A stretch of 64,000 nucleotides of DNA from Bacillota bacterium (lineage in GTDB: Bacteria; Bacillota; SHA-98; UBA4971): positions 1 to 64,000 of the forward strand of contig DUSX01000031.1 of assembly GCA_012842395.1 (NCBI GenBank), written 5' to 3'. Under the pieces are notes generated by a model, which saw only the letters and a list, made by a program, of their open reading frames with translations, had not been told where the DNA came from and ran no database searches. Below are positions 16,438 through 25,109 of the stretch, piece by piece (the first letter of the stretch is position 1; each line of letters begins with the position of its first letter). Both the position numbers and the translations under genes were made by a program.

Positions 16438-17349
16438 TCACAGCTCCTCCGGCCGTGCCGGCTGTCCAGCTTCATGTTCGTGCGAAGGCTTGAGAGCGGC
16501 AAGACGCCGCGAGAAGGCCTGTAGGAATTCCCCCTCATCGAGGACGCACTCACCGAGCTCGAGGAGCTGCCCGAGACGCGTGATCTGAGGGGGCTCGACA
16601 GCGGCCCTTTCGAGGACCGCCGGGCGTGAAAACACCTCGCGCGGCGTGCCGTCGAGGATGACCTTCCCGTCGGCCATGACGATGATGCGGGCGAAATGCG
16701 CCGCAGCGAACTCCATGTCGTGGGTTATGGCTATGACAGTCTTGCCCGCACCGCCCAGCCTGGCGACGAGCCTACCTAGCTTCTCCGTGCCAGGGTGATC
16801 CTGGCCGGTCGTGGGCTCGTCGAGGACGATGTAAGGCGTGTCCATCGCCACGATTGACGCGATGGCCACTAGTTTGCGCTGGGCGAGGCCCAGGTCATAC
16901 GGATGCCTTGGGAGCAGGTCCGAGATCTCAACCTGCTCGACCGCCCACTTTACGAGCTCCTCGACCCGCTCGGTGGGGTAACCGAGGTTGCGCGGGCCGA
17001 ACGCTACCTCGCGCGCGACCTGGTTCTGGAACAACTGGTCGTCTGGGTTCTGGAACACGAACCCCACGAGGCGCGCCATGGACGCTACCGTCTTCGAGCG
17101 GGTATCGATGCCGTCCACCGTGACCGAACCCGATGAGGGCTTCAACAGCCCGTTGAGGTGCTTGACGAGGGTGGTCTTGCCCGCGCCGTTTTCGCCTACG
17201 ATGGCCACGGTCTCTCCTCTGCCGATCTTCAGGGATACGCCGCGGAGCGCCACTACGCCTCCTGGATATTCGAAATGCACGTCGTCAAGGACGATGCACT
17301 TGCCAGTGTCGGTCCGATCCGCGTCGACGCGGGGGCTTTCCGTGCTCAA
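16438..17349 (-). CDS. ECF transporter ATP-binding subunit (EcfA2-like)
   Basis: 303 residues. Walker A GENGAGKTT (52-60), Q-loop FQNPDDQLF typical of ECF/CbiO ATPases, Walker B YIVLDEPTTGQ and switch His ITHDMEF are present. The C-loop reads LGLAQRK where LSGGQ is normal, so this subunit probably supplies the weaker site of a heterodimer with the neighbour EcfA. It overlaps the upstream ATPase gene by 4 bases and ends 20 bases before the phosphorylase. Confidence 0.88.
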   Translation of the reverse strand: MSTESPRVDADRTDTGKCIVLDDVHFEYPGGVVALRGVSLKIGRGETVAIVGENGAGKTTLVKHLNGLLKPSSGSVTVDGIDTRSKTVASMARLVGFVFQNPDDQLFQNQVAREVAFGPRNLGYPTERVEELVKWAVEQVEISDLLPRHPYDLGLAQRKLVAIASIVAMDTPYIVLDEPTTGQDHPGTEKLGRLVARLGGAGKTVIAITHDMEFAAAHFARIIVMADGKVILDGTPREVFSRPAVLERAAVEPPQITRLGQLLELGECVLDEGEFLQAFSRRLAALKPSHEHEAGQPARPEEL

Positions 17350-18191
17350 CTCTGTGCCACCTTCTTTAGCGCGGAGGCGGCGTCCTCAAGGGTCAAGGGC
17401 ATCTCACCCTGCCACAGCCCCTCTCGGGCGAGCCCGCTCATCAGCTCCATGAAGCGTGGCCTTCTCACGCCGAAGGCCGCAATGTCAGCTTTGCCGAACA
17501 CATCCCTCGGGCTACCGCAGGCAGCTATTCCCCCCTTGTAGAGAAGAACCACCTTCGATGCGTGGCGCGCCACGTATTCCATTTTGTGCTCTGCTACAAG
17601 GAGAGTCTTGCCGGAGGCGTGAAGCATCGCGATGATCTGCCAGATCTCGCGCGTCCCCGCGGGATCCAGTTGCGAGGTGGCCTCATCCAGCACGATTATG
17701 GGCGGATCCATCGCGAGCACGGATGCGATGGCGAGCCTCTGCTGCTGCCCGCCGGAGAGCTCGAGCGGCGAGCGCGTGCGTAGGTCCCACAGGTTGACCT
17801 TTCGGAGGGCGTCTTCAACGCGACGCATCGTCTCGTCCCTTGGAATGCCGAGATTCTCCAGACCGAACGCCACCTCGGCAAATACGGTGAGCGTGGCACC
17901 GGTGATTTGGTCAAATGGGTTCTGGAATACAATGCCCACGCGTCGCGCAAGGTTGCCGATGGAACTCTGGACGGTATCGAGCCCTCCTACCGTTACGGAG
18001 CCGTACATCTCGCCCTTGTAAAAGTGGGGCACGAACCCGGCGATGGCACAGCATAGCGTGGATTTGCCCGCTCCATTCGCGCCGATGAGGCAACACAATT
18101 CGCCCGACTGTATGCTGAGAGATATGTCCTTGAGTGCGGGTTGTGCCTGCCCTGGGTACGTATATGTCAGTGAATCGATGACGATATCCAA
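17346..18191 (-). CDS. ECF transporter ATP-binding subunit (EcfA1-like)
   Basis: About 281 residues from a TTG at 18191 that has GGAGG 8 bases upstream; an earlier in-frame start lacks a site. Walker A GANGAGKST, Q-loop FQNPFDQITG, intact signature LSGGQQQR, Walker B IIVLDEATSQLD and EHKMEYV switch region. With the following ATPase and EcfT it makes the energising module. Its start overlaps the end of ecfT. Confidence 0.88.
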   Translation of the reverse strand: MDIVIDSLTYTYPGQAQPALKDISLSIQSGELCCLIGANGAGKSTLCCAIAGFVPHFYKGEMYGSVTVGGLDTVQSSIGNLARRVGIVFQNPFDQITGATLTVFAEVAFGLENLGIPRDETMRRVEDALRKVNLWDLRTRSPLELSGGQQQRLAIASVLAMDPPIIVLDEATSQLDPAGTREIWQIIAMLHASGKTLLVAEHKMEYVARHASKVVLLYKGGIAACGSPRDVFGKADIAAFGVRRPRFMELMSGLAREGLWQGEMPLTLEDAASALKKVAQS

Positions 18192-18982
18192 GACACAAAC
18201 CTCCAAACAACGAATAGAGCGGTCAACGCGGCCGCAGCCCATCTCGATATTCTCTCTCCCCGGGAATCGGGTATCTCCTCCACGCGTACCCTTCGCGTGG
18301 GTGAACTGAAGCCCCTGGCTTCGATGGCTAGCGAGCGGGTCTCGAGCGAGATTATGGATCCAACCACAAGGGGACCAACAATGGGCACGTACGCCCTGAA
18401 CCGCTTCATGAGTCCTCCTTCGGTCTCGAGACCCCGCGACCGTTGGGCGTCGAGGATGGCTGTGGCTCGAGCCTGCATCTGGGGCACGATCTGCATCGTC
18501 ATCAGGACCACATACCCGAGCTTGCGTGACAGCCCGTGCGCCATCATCTCAGATACGAGGTCCTCGGCCTTGGTGGTTAGGATGAAGAGGACCGTGGCTG
18601 CGATTATGGTGATGAGCCGGGCCGATGTGAAAACCGCGAAATTCAGTCCCTCACGCCAGACCGTGACAGGCCCAATCCTCCAAAGCGCAGCCTTGGAGCC
18701 TGGATAGAAAAGTCCCTGAACCACGAAGATGAGGAAAACGATGAGAAAAGCTGATTTCAACACAAGGGTAGCCAGGTTTCGCGAGACCTCGGCGACGACC
18801 GCCGCGACCACGACCGCGCCGAGCAGAGACAGCACAATGCCCACGGACGGCGCGGTGAAGGCGACGACGACCACGCAACAGAAGAAGACACCTTTAGTAA
18901 GGGGGTTGAGTCTGTGAATCGCCGAATCTCGATGTACGTACGGAGTTGCCCTGCCCATTGTTACATCATCCCCGGACGGCAT
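18167..18982 (-). CDS. ECF transporter transmembrane subunit EcfT
   Basis: 271 residues of CbiQ/EcfT type: NPLTKGVFF near the N-terminus, five or so membrane helices, and coupling-helix Ala-Arg-Gly motifs (AQRSRGLE and EARGFSS) that bind the two ATPases. An in-frame ATG at 18958 is an alternative start. It is followed by both ATPases, so this is a dedicated (group I style) ECF system rather than a shared one. Confidence 0.88.
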   Translation of the reverse strand: MPSGDDVTMGRATPYVHRDSAIHRLNPLTKGVFFCCVVVVAFTAPSVGIVLSLLGAVVVAAVVAEVSRNLATLVLKSAFLIVFLIFVVQGLFYPGSKAALWRIGPVTVWREGLNFAVFTSARLITIIAATVLFILTTKAEDLVSEMMAHGLSRKLGYVVLMTMQIVPQMQARATAILDAQRSRGLETEGGLMKRFRAYVPIVGPLVVGSIISLETRSLAIEARGFSSPTRRVRVEEIPDSRGERISRWAAAALTALFVVWRFVSWISSSIH

Positions 18983-19335
18983 GTAGTTCCCGGCCGGCCA
19001 CCTGCTCCACCAAGTAGATCGCCACGGTAGATCGCCACGGGACCGTCGAGTTTTCCCGCATCATCCCACCTTGGACACATTGAAGCCCGCAAAGCCGTTG
19101 CCGCCGTCGCGTCCTCCAGCTACCGACGCGCCGGTCCGCGCCTGCCTTCACGTCCGGGGCGCGAGCGTCGTTCCCCAATCGCCTTCCTTGTTAATCTCGG
19201 TCATCCTAGTCTCGGTCTCGGTCGCCGCGACGCTCGCGCCCGCCGGGATAGTATACCTGCTAGAAGTGGTTTTGGAGCATTCGGGCGCCTGCCCAGCCTG
19301 AGTGGTTCCGGCTATTCACCGCTTCGCTTGACGTC
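18983..19335. other. Gap inside the ECF gene set
   Basis: 353 bases between the S-component and EcfT genes with no supported ORF. A 13-bp tandem duplication (GTAGATCGCCACG twice, 19014-19039) is the only structure noticed. A separate promoter for the EcfT module could lie here, but none was recognised. Confidence 0.4.
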
Positions 19336-19920
19336 CTACTTGAACTGCGAACGATATCTTTGCGGCACGCCTTTCACGATGAGGAATGCTATGATAGCGC
19401 TCAGGATCTTGTCAATTGGCTCCGTAATAGCGCTCGCGGTGATGGCCCCCTCGATGAGTGTCTTGCCCGTGGCGTACAGGTATGCCCTGATGAAGTCCTC
19501 CCCAGCCCCGGTCACCCCGCCGTAGACATACGCGGTTATGGGCGCGGACACGATCATGCCTATCACGGCGAGGATGAGGCCGCAGACGATCGTCTTGGGG
19601 ATGGTGGCATACCAGCCCTTTCTCGCAAGGAAGCCCGCGACTATGCCGAACACCACGTTTACCACGGCGTACCACAGCCAAGTCGGCGTGATGAGAAGGC
19701 CGGCTATGAGATTGGTGAGGAGCCCTACGAGTGCGCCGATCCACGGCCCTGCCAGGATGGCCGCAGTCACCGTGCCGATGGAGTCGAGGAACACGGGCAA
19801 TTTCAGGCTCACAGCGATGAAATTCCCGACGAGGTTAATGCCCACTGCGACGGGGACCAGTAGCCACGCCATCGTTCCAATGCCGGACTTTACCACCCTC
19901 GGTTGCGCGGTTTGCGCCAT
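19336..19920 (-). CDS. ECF transporter substrate-binding S component
   Basis: 194 residues with about six hydrophobic segments and an N-terminal basic stretch, the size of ECF S components. Small-residue helices such as GTVTAAILAGPWIGALVG and a GAITASAITEPIDKILSAI C-terminal section fit the family. GGAGGAGG lies 7-8 bases before the ATG. It is first in the minus-strand operon that ends with a nucleoside phosphorylase and is divergent from a HutC-type regulator, so a nucleoside or nucleobase is the likely substrate. That is inference from context. Confidence 0.82.
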   Translation of the reverse strand: MAQTAQPRVVKSGIGTMAWLLVPVAVGINLVGNFIAVSLKLPVFLDSIGTVTAAILAGPWIGALVGLLTNLIAGLLITPTWLWYAVVNVVFGIVAGFLARKGWYATIPKTIVCGLILAVIGMIVSAPITAYVYGGVTGAGEDFIRAYLYATGKTLIEGAITASAITEPIDKILSAIIAFLIVKGVPQRYRSQFK

Positions 19921-19993
19921 ACGATCGCCTCCTCCTTAGAAGTCTCCAACTTGCGTCTCCGGGTGTCGCGTCGTCTGCTCGATATCACCCCCC

Positions 19994-20011
19994 TTTGGCC
20001 AACTTGGCCAA
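19994..20011. repeat. TTGGCCAAC tandem repeat
   Basis: Two adjacent copies of TTGGCCAAC, each containing the palindrome TTGGCCAA, lie 74 bases upstream of the S-component start. A regulator site for the ECF operon is possible. Confidence 0.4.
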
Positions 20012-20149
20012 CCGGTTTGGACGGTCTGGACATGGGATCGACAGGTATTTTCTTCTATGCCGTGTCGCAAAATCCTTTCACCTGCGGCGCTCTCCGAGCA
20101 CAGCACGTCTTTCCCCGCATTGCTCTCCACGAAAGGGCTGCAAGGCATA

Positions 20150-20178
20150 TTGCACCCATCGACGAACCGTGGTATCCT
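20150..20178 (+). promoter_or_regulatory. Sigma-A promoter for the HutC-type regulator
   Basis: TTGCAC (20150-20155) and TATCCT (20173-20178) are separated by exactly 17 bases. Transcription would start near 20185, immediately before the first palindrome. Confidence 0.6.
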
Positions 20179-20185
20179 ATAAGCG

Positions 20186-20200
20186 AGATGTCCAACATCT
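20186..20200. promoter_or_regulatory. Candidate operator AGATGT-CCA-ACATCT
   Basis: Perfect 6-bp arms with a 3-base centre, at the predicted transcription start of the regulator gene. The position suits autorepression by the encoded HutC-type protein. Confidence 0.5.
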
Positions 20201-20227
20201 GATATACTACAACCACGCAAGACGCGA

Positions 20228-20245
20228 TCTTAACGTGTGTTAAGA
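20228..20245. promoter_or_regulatory. Candidate operator TCTTAAC-GTGT-GTTAAGA
   Basis: Perfect 7-bp arms with a 4-base centre, 27 bases before the regulator's start codon. It is a second candidate site for the regulator. Its sequence differs from the 20186 palindrome, so at most one of them may be the true operator. Confidence 0.5.
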
Positions 20246-20272
20246 GCAATGCCCTTAAGGGAGGAAGAGCCT

Positions 20273-21022
20273 GTGCGGGTGCAAAAGGGCTTCAAGCCAC
20301 TCAGGGTGCAGCTGTATGAGCGCCTTCTGCGTATGATAAGCGACGGCAGCCTTCCCGTCGGAAGCAAGTTGCCCTCTGAGCCCGAGCTTGCCAGCCTCCT
20401 GAAGGTGAGCAGGAATGTGCTTCGCGAGACCTTGCTCCTGATGGAGCAGGATGGAATCATCGTGAACCAGCGCGGGGTCGGGCGCACCGTGCTTGGCGTG
20501 GCACAGGCTCCCCCGAGCACAGACATATCGCGCTTTGTGGATACAGTGGACTTTCTCGGGGCGCGCGGGGGGCGCGTAGACTGCAGCGTGATAGCGGCTT
20601 ATGACCAGGAAGCGGGCTCCGTTGCAAGGAGCCGGTTGGCTCTTTCTGAAGGCGAAAGAGTGCTTGTGTTGGAGATCAGGGCCCAACTTTCGGGAATCCC
20701 GGTAGCGTACATGGTCGATTTCGTCCCTGTCAAGGTCGTTACGTTCGCGCTTGAGCGGGTGCGCCGCGACGCGCCACATTCGGCCATCCGTCTGCTGGAA
20801 TCCGTCGGTATAAGGGCGGTGCGCTCGGAGGTTGAGGCGAGCGCAGTCCACCTCGGGGAGGCGGACGCGAGAAATGCACGTGTGCCGTCTGACACGCCGG
20901 CTCTCTTGCTGGAACGTGTCGCGTACGACGCTTCTGGCAGGGCGTTGGTGTATTCCCGGCACTTTCTCCTGCCCCGAGCGCCAAAGCTCCGATTCGTGGC
21001 GACCTGGCAAAACAGCCCTTGA
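20273..21022 (+). CDS. GntR-family regulator, HutC/UTRA type
   Basis: 249 residues. A winged helix-turn-helix at residues 8-70 (LRVQLYERLLRMISDGSLPV, PSEPELASLLKVSRNVLRE) is followed by a UTRA effector domain with IPVAYMVDFVPV and ALVYSRHFLLP. The ribosome site AAGGGAGG fixes the GTG at 20273; the longer ORF from 20237 would place that site inside the coding sequence. It sits between two divergent nucleoside-related operons and probably represses both, with a nucleoside, base or ribose phosphate as effector. Confidence 0.9.
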   Translation: MRVQKGFKPLRVQLYERLLRMISDGSLPVGSKLPSEPELASLLKVSRNVLRETLLLMEQDGIIVNQRGVGRTVLGVAQAPPSTDISRFVDTVDFLGARGGRVDCSVIAAYDQEAGSVARSRLALSEGERVLVLEIRAQLSGIPVAYMVDFVPVKVVTFALERVRRDAPHSAIRLLESVGIRAVRSEVEASAVHLGEADARNARVPSDTPALLLERVAYDASGRALVYSRHFLLPRAPKLRFVATWQNSP

Positions 21023-21201
21023 AGCAAGCTGGACCTTGGCCGAGCGCTGCAAGACGTAGCGCTGCCGGACACAGCGGCGCCGGACACAACGGCCGAAGAC
21101 ATCACATATAGACATCTCTCATACGGAGAACGCATCGGACATTGATCGAACACGGAACGACCACAGCAACAACGTCAATCCGCTGAAGCGAGGGACGAGA
21201 C
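21023..21201. other. Gap with short tandem repeat
   Basis: Two near-identical 15-16-base units beginning GCCGGACACA lie head to tail at about 21064-21095. A minor promoter for the phosphorylase operon may be here, but none is clear. Confidence 0.3.
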
Positions 21202-21945
21202 ATGGCAGTAGCTACGGAAGTGCAGCATCACATCAAGTGTAAGCCGGGGGACATAGGGAAGACGGTCCTTCTGCCGGGCGACCCGGGGCGTGCGAAACTG
21301 ATAGCGAACTATTTCGAAGACGCGCGGCCCATCGCGGCAAACAGGGAGTTTCATACCTTCACCGGTAAGGTGGACGGTGTCACGGTCTCCACGATATCGA
21401 CCGGCGTCGGCGCTCCCTCGGCCTCGATCACTGTGGAAGAGGCCATAAACATCGGCGCGAGAAATCTTATCCGGGTAGGTACGTGTGGTGCGCTTCAGGA
21501 GGACATCGTTCCCGGGGAGCTCATCATCGCCACAGCCGCGGTCCGTGGAGATGGCACGACCCCCGAGTATATCCCCCTCTCATATCCCGCCGTCGCTGAT
21601 TTCACACTCTTGCGGGCACTGGTGGACGCCGCTGAAGAGCTTGGGATCGACTACAGACTGGGCATAGTCCGAACACACGACGCCTTCTACATCGAATCAC
21701 CATTCGCGCACGGAGATTATAGGCAACGCATCAAGGTTTGGAGCGACTCCAAGGTACTTGCAGTTGAAAATGAAGCCGCAGCCATATTCGTTGTATCCAG
21801 CCTTCGTGGATGCGCTGGAGCGGCGCTGCTGGTGCCCGCAGGCAACCTTGTGACCGGCCGCGAGATAAAGAGCCCCGATGAAATCGAGAAGGGCATAGAC
21901 GCCATGATCCGGGTTGCGCTGCGTGCTGCCGTGAAACTCGGATGA
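21202..21945 (+). CDS. Nucleoside phosphorylase (second paralogue)
   Basis: 247 residues, same family as the product of 15668-16417. VLLPGDPGRAKLIAN, ANREFHTFTGKVDGV, STGVGAPSASITVEE, RVGTCGAL and LAVENEAAAIFVV are conserved; here the ribose-contact Glu lies in VENEA where the paralogue has METG. That difference suggests different base or sugar preference. It overlaps the next gene by 4 bases (ATGA), so phosphorolysis and deamination are co-expressed. Confidence 0.87.
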   Translation: MAVATEVQHHIKCKPGDIGKTVLLPGDPGRAKLIANYFEDARPIAANREFHTFTGKVDGVTVSTISTGVGAPSASITVEEAINIGARNLIRVGTCGALQEDIVPGELIIATAAVRGDGTTPEYIPLSYPAVADFTLLRALVDAAEELGIDYRLGIVRTHDAFYIESPFAHGDYRQRIKVWSDSKVLAVENEAAAIFVVSSLRGCAGAALLVPAGNLVTGREIKSPDEIEKGIDAMIRVALRAAVKLG

Positions 21946-23441
21946 AGTGGGGGCGCGGCGCAGTGGGATCGGGACAGTGGAAGCCTACGGAGGTCCTCTT
22001 TAAGAACGCGCTGGTCTACAGACGGCAAGGCGACCCGTCCGAAGACCCGTTTGTGCGGGCGGACTTGCTTGTCGAGGGGAACCGAGTGCGCAGGATCGCC
22101 TATCGTCCTGAGCGTTTCGATCTTCCTTGTGACGGTCCGGGACGCGTTGTCATTGAGGGATCGAACCTCGCCTTGGTGCCCGGGTTCGTTGACGCACACA
22201 CCCATTTGCTGCAAACGTTCGGTCGCGGTCTCATGGACGGCCTGCCCCTGACCCCGTGGCTGAGGCTCATATGGGACTACAAGCTGTCCTGGGACGGTTA
22301 CTACTACAGCACTCTCCTCGGTGCCCTGGAAGCGCTGGCGTCTGGTACAACCTGCGTCTCCGAGATGATCACGGAATGCGCACATCCTGACGCCGTGGTG
22401 CAGGCCCTTGTGGACAGCGGCCTGAGGGCCTCTGTGGGCCTTGCCATCGCGGACTACATGGAGGGCGAGAATACCCCAGCGAGGGCCACGGATGCCGCGC
22501 TCAAACTGGCCGAGGACTTCGTCACGGCGTGGGACTGCAGGTCGGACGGCGGTGGGTCTGGCGCTGGCAAATCCCGCGTCGACAAGCCCGGCGCCAAGTC
22601 CGACGGCAACCCCTACAGCAAATCCGACCTCGGCGGCAGATTGCTCGCAAGAATCGCCCCGGTCGGCCTGCCGGCATGCACGAAGGAGCTGCTCCAGGGC
22701 GCAGTTGAGCTGTCGGGGGCGTATGGTGTGGGCATCCACATCCACGCTTGCGAGGGTCGCGCTGAGACCGAGTCAAGCTTCGCAAGGTTTGGCAAGAGTG
22801 AGATCGAGGTTCTCGATGAGTGTGAGGTGCTGTCCCCCGGTACCCAGCTGGTTCACGTGGTATGGGTGGATGACCACGACATCGACCTCATCGCGCGAAG
22901 TGGGTCCAGCGTGGTCCAATGCCCGTCCAGCAACGTGAGACTGCTTGATGGGGTGACCCCCGTCGTCAAAATGCAGAAGGCGGGCATCCCAGTAGCGCTC
23001 GGAGGGGACGGTGCGGCAAGCAGCGGAGCCTACGACATGTTGGTCGAGGGCAGGTTCGCTGCGATGTTGCAGAGGCTCACGATGGGCGACGCGTCCGTGC
23101 TCAGTCCGCACGATGTCATGGATATGCTCACGCGAAACGGCGCTCGGGCAGCCGGGTGGGTGGACCTTGGCGACCTGTCCGAGGGTTGTCTTGCCGACTT
23201 GGTCGGGTTCAATGTAGATTCCCCGCGCCTGGCAGCGACCGACTGTCACGCCTTGCTTTCCAACATAATCTTCGCCGCGTCTACACGAGACATTGAGCTT
23301 GTTATGGTTGATGGCAAGATCGTGGTCTCAAGGGGCAACCACACCGCGTTGAATGTTGGCGATGTAGTGGAGCGCGCGCGGGAGGTTCTTCGCCGCGAAC
23401 GGATCCCGCGTTCCCAGGTGTGGCGGGGGAGCGGGGCATGA
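21942..23441 (+). CDS. Amidohydrolase, nucleoside/base deaminase (SsnA/TrzN/MtaD-like)
   Basis: 499 residues. Metal ligands are in FVDAHTHLL (His86, His88), GIHIHACEG, LVHVVWVDD and ALGGDGAASSG (normally GTDG). These motifs place it with guanine/adenosine-type deaminases that hydrolyse an exocyclic amine and release ammonia. A Gly/Ser/Lys-rich segment at about residues 195-225 is extra relative to the family. The neighbouring phosphorylase and nucleoside importer point to a purine substrate, but which one is open. Confidence 0.82.
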   Translation: MKWGRGAVGSGQWKPTEVLFKNALVYRRQGDPSEDPFVRADLLVEGNRVRRIAYRPERFDLPCDGPGRVVIEGSNLALVPGFVDAHTHLLQTFGRGLMDGLPLTPWLRLIWDYKLSWDGYYYSTLLGALEALASGTTCVSEMITECAHPDAVVQALVDSGLRASVGLAIADYMEGENTPARATDAALKLAEDFVTAWDCRSDGGGSGAGKSRVDKPGAKSDGNPYSKSDLGGRLLARIAPVGLPACTKELLQGAVELSGAYGVGIHIHACEGRAETESSFARFGKSEIEVLDECEVLSPGTQLVHVVWVDDHDIDLIARSGSSVVQCPSSNVRLLDGVTPVVKMQKAGIPVALGGDGAASSGAYDMLVEGRFAAMLQRLTMGDASVLSPHDVMDMLTRNGARAAGWVDLGDLSEGCLADLVGFNVDSPRLAATDCHALLSNIIFAASTRDIELVMVDGKIVVSRGNHTALNVGDVVERAREVLRRERIPRSQVWRGSGA

Positions 23442-24019
23442 AACGGGCTGTGACGGTGGTGATTGTGTCTCAACCCGTCATCGGGCTCGGCGTTGCGATG
23501 ATAGTCAACGCCAAACTGGGTGTCGACCCGTGGACCGTTTTCATGCAGGGATGCCAAAACGTCACGGGCCTCAGCCTTGGGCGCATTTCCCAGCTGACAA
23601 CCGCCGTTCTCGTGGTAGTAAACTACCTTCTGGGCGGCGAGGTCCCGGGCCTTGGCACCCTCTTCAACGTGATCTTGGTGGGATGGTCCATTGACTTCTT
23701 CATGCCGCTTGTCGCCGTTCGGGGCGGCTCGCTGGCATTCAGGCTCGCGCTGCTACTGGGCGGCATAGTCCTCATGGCGGGCGGTATAGCGGCATACGCC
23801 CGGGCAAACATGGGGCGAGGACCGCTTGACGGGTGGGCGTTCACCGTCGGCAAGCTTCTGAAGATGGATATTGGGTCAGCGCGAATAGCCACGGACTTCC
23901 TATCGGTGTGTGTGGGATTTCTTCTAAAAGGGGAGGTAGGTATCGGAACACTGATAGCAGCAGTTCTAACAGGACCTCTTCTGCGCTTCTTCCTGACTTA
24001 TGAACCTTCGGGGGGATGA
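23438..24019 (+). CDS. YczE/YitT-type integral membrane protein
   Basis: 194 residues with five or six membrane helices; the LGVDPWTVFMQG and NMGRGPLDGWAF repeats are the paired motifs of the YczE family. ATG 23438 overlaps the deaminase stop, with a GGGGGAG ribosome site. Function of the family is not established; here co-transcription with deaminase and nucleoside importer suggests transport of a substrate or product such as a base. Confidence 0.82.
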   Translation: MKRAVTVVIVSQPVIGLGVAMIVNAKLGVDPWTVFMQGCQNVTGLSLGRISQLTTAVLVVVNYLLGGEVPGLGTLFNVILVGWSIDFFMPLVAVRGGSLAFRLALLLGGIVLMAGGIAAYARANMGRGPLDGWAFTVGKLLKMDIGSARIATDFLSVCVGFLLKGEVGIGTLIAAVLTGPLLRFFLTYEPSGG

Positions 24020-24022
24020 AAG

Positions 24023-25084
24023 ATGAGATCAAATCGAAGAGCCTGCGTGTGCCTCGTCGGTGTTCTGCTTCTGGCGGCGCTCGGCATCCCGCAAGGGGCC
24101 GGGGTCGATGTGTTGGCCGGTGCGGCAGCTGCAGCGGCGGCGCCTGCGAAGGCTGGTATGGTTACAGACCTGACCGGGCTTTCCGGACATGGATTCAACG
24201 ACATCGCCTGGGAGGGTTTCAAGAAGGCTCAGTCCTCACTGGGAGTCGACGTCACCCTCGTGGAATCGAGAGAGCAGGCGGATTATGAGGTCAATCTCAA
24301 GAAGCTGGCCAGCGAGGGACACAACGTAGTTGTGGGAGTAGGTTTCCTGCTGACCGATGCGATCGTCAAAGCGGCTTCTGAGTTCCCTGGCGCCAAGTTC
24401 GCTCTCATAGACTCAGTGCCGGACACGATACCCGGCAACTTGCGCTGTTACGTATTCCGGGAGGAGGAGGGCTCCTTCCTAGTCGGGTTCCTCGCGGGCA
24501 AGATGACCAAGACTGGGAAAGTAGGTTTCGTTGGCGGAATGGATTCGCCACTCATTAGGAAGTTTGAGGCCGGATTCCGGGCGGGCGTGATGACGGCTAG
24601 TCCCAAGGTCAAGGTAAGTGCGGCCTATGTTGGCTCGTTCACAGACCCCGCCAAGGGGAAACAGATCGCCGACATGATGTATAACAGTGGCGCGGATATA
24701 GTGTACCAGGCCGCCGGGGAGAGCGGTCTCGGAGTGATAGACGCTGTCAAGGCTCGGCCCGATGGGTTCTATGCCGTGGGCGTGGACATGGATCAGGACA
24801 GCCTGGCGCCGGGGAAGGTTCTCACGAGCATGGTAAAAAGAGTGGATACTGCGTGCTTCGCTGCCATCGAGGATACCGTGCGCGGCAGGTTCACTTCAGG
24901 AGTTGTTTCTCTTGGCATAAAGGAAGGCGGCATAGGGCTGAGCGAGATGAGGTACACGAAGTCCAAGGTGCCAGCCCAAGTTATGGCTGAGCTTGAGAAG
25001 TACAGCAACGCGCTGCGCGACGGGAAGTTCAAGGTGCCGACCAGCCTCGACGAACTGGCCAAGTTCAAAGCACCGGCCTTCTAG
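24023..25084 (+). CDS. Bmp/PnrA-family nucleoside-binding protein
   Basis: 353 residues. After the signal sequence comes AGMVTDLTGLSGHGFNDIAW, the ligand loop typical of basic membrane protein/PnrA nucleoside receptors, then VVGVGFLLTDAI and GFVGGMDSPLIRKFEAGF. The signal region carries Cys8 and Cys10 before the hydrophobic core but no lipobox at its end; a run of Ala follows. It is thus not an evident lipoprotein, unlike most family members of monoderm bacteria. Starts 4 bases after the YczE stop and feeds the Nup-type importer that follows. Confidence 0.88.
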   Translation: MRSNRRACVCLVGVLLLAALGIPQGAGVDVLAGAAAAAAAPAKAGMVTDLTGLSGHGFNDIAWEGFKKAQSSLGVDVTLVESREQADYEVNLKKLASEGHNVVVGVGFLLTDAIVKAASEFPGAKFALIDSVPDTIPGNLRCYVFREEEGSFLVGFLAGKMTKTGKVGFVGGMDSPLIRKFEAGFRAGVMTASPKVKVSAAYVGSFTDPAKGKQIADMMYNSGADIVYQAAGESGLGVIDAVKARPDGFYAVGVDMDQDSLAPGKVLTSMVKRVDTACFAAIEDTVRGRFTSGVVSLGIKEGGIGLSEMRYTKSKVPAQVMAELEKYSNALRDGKFKVPTSLDELAKFKAPAF

Positions 25085-25109
25085 CCGGTGTCTTGTGCGG
25101 TGCACGAGC

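Larger units (their letters stand above)
19921..20272. other. Divergent regulatory region
   Basis: 352 bases between the ECF operon and the HutC-type regulator. It holds a TTGGCCAAC direct repeat (19994-20011), a sigma-A promoter (20150-20178) and two palindromes (20186-20200 and 20228-20245). Confidence 0.6.

Noticed and set aside
18966-19178. 70-codon minus-strand ORF between S component and EcfT
   Set aside because: It overlaps the EcfT start, has no hydrophobic segments or motif, and is Arg-rich in the manner of random frames.
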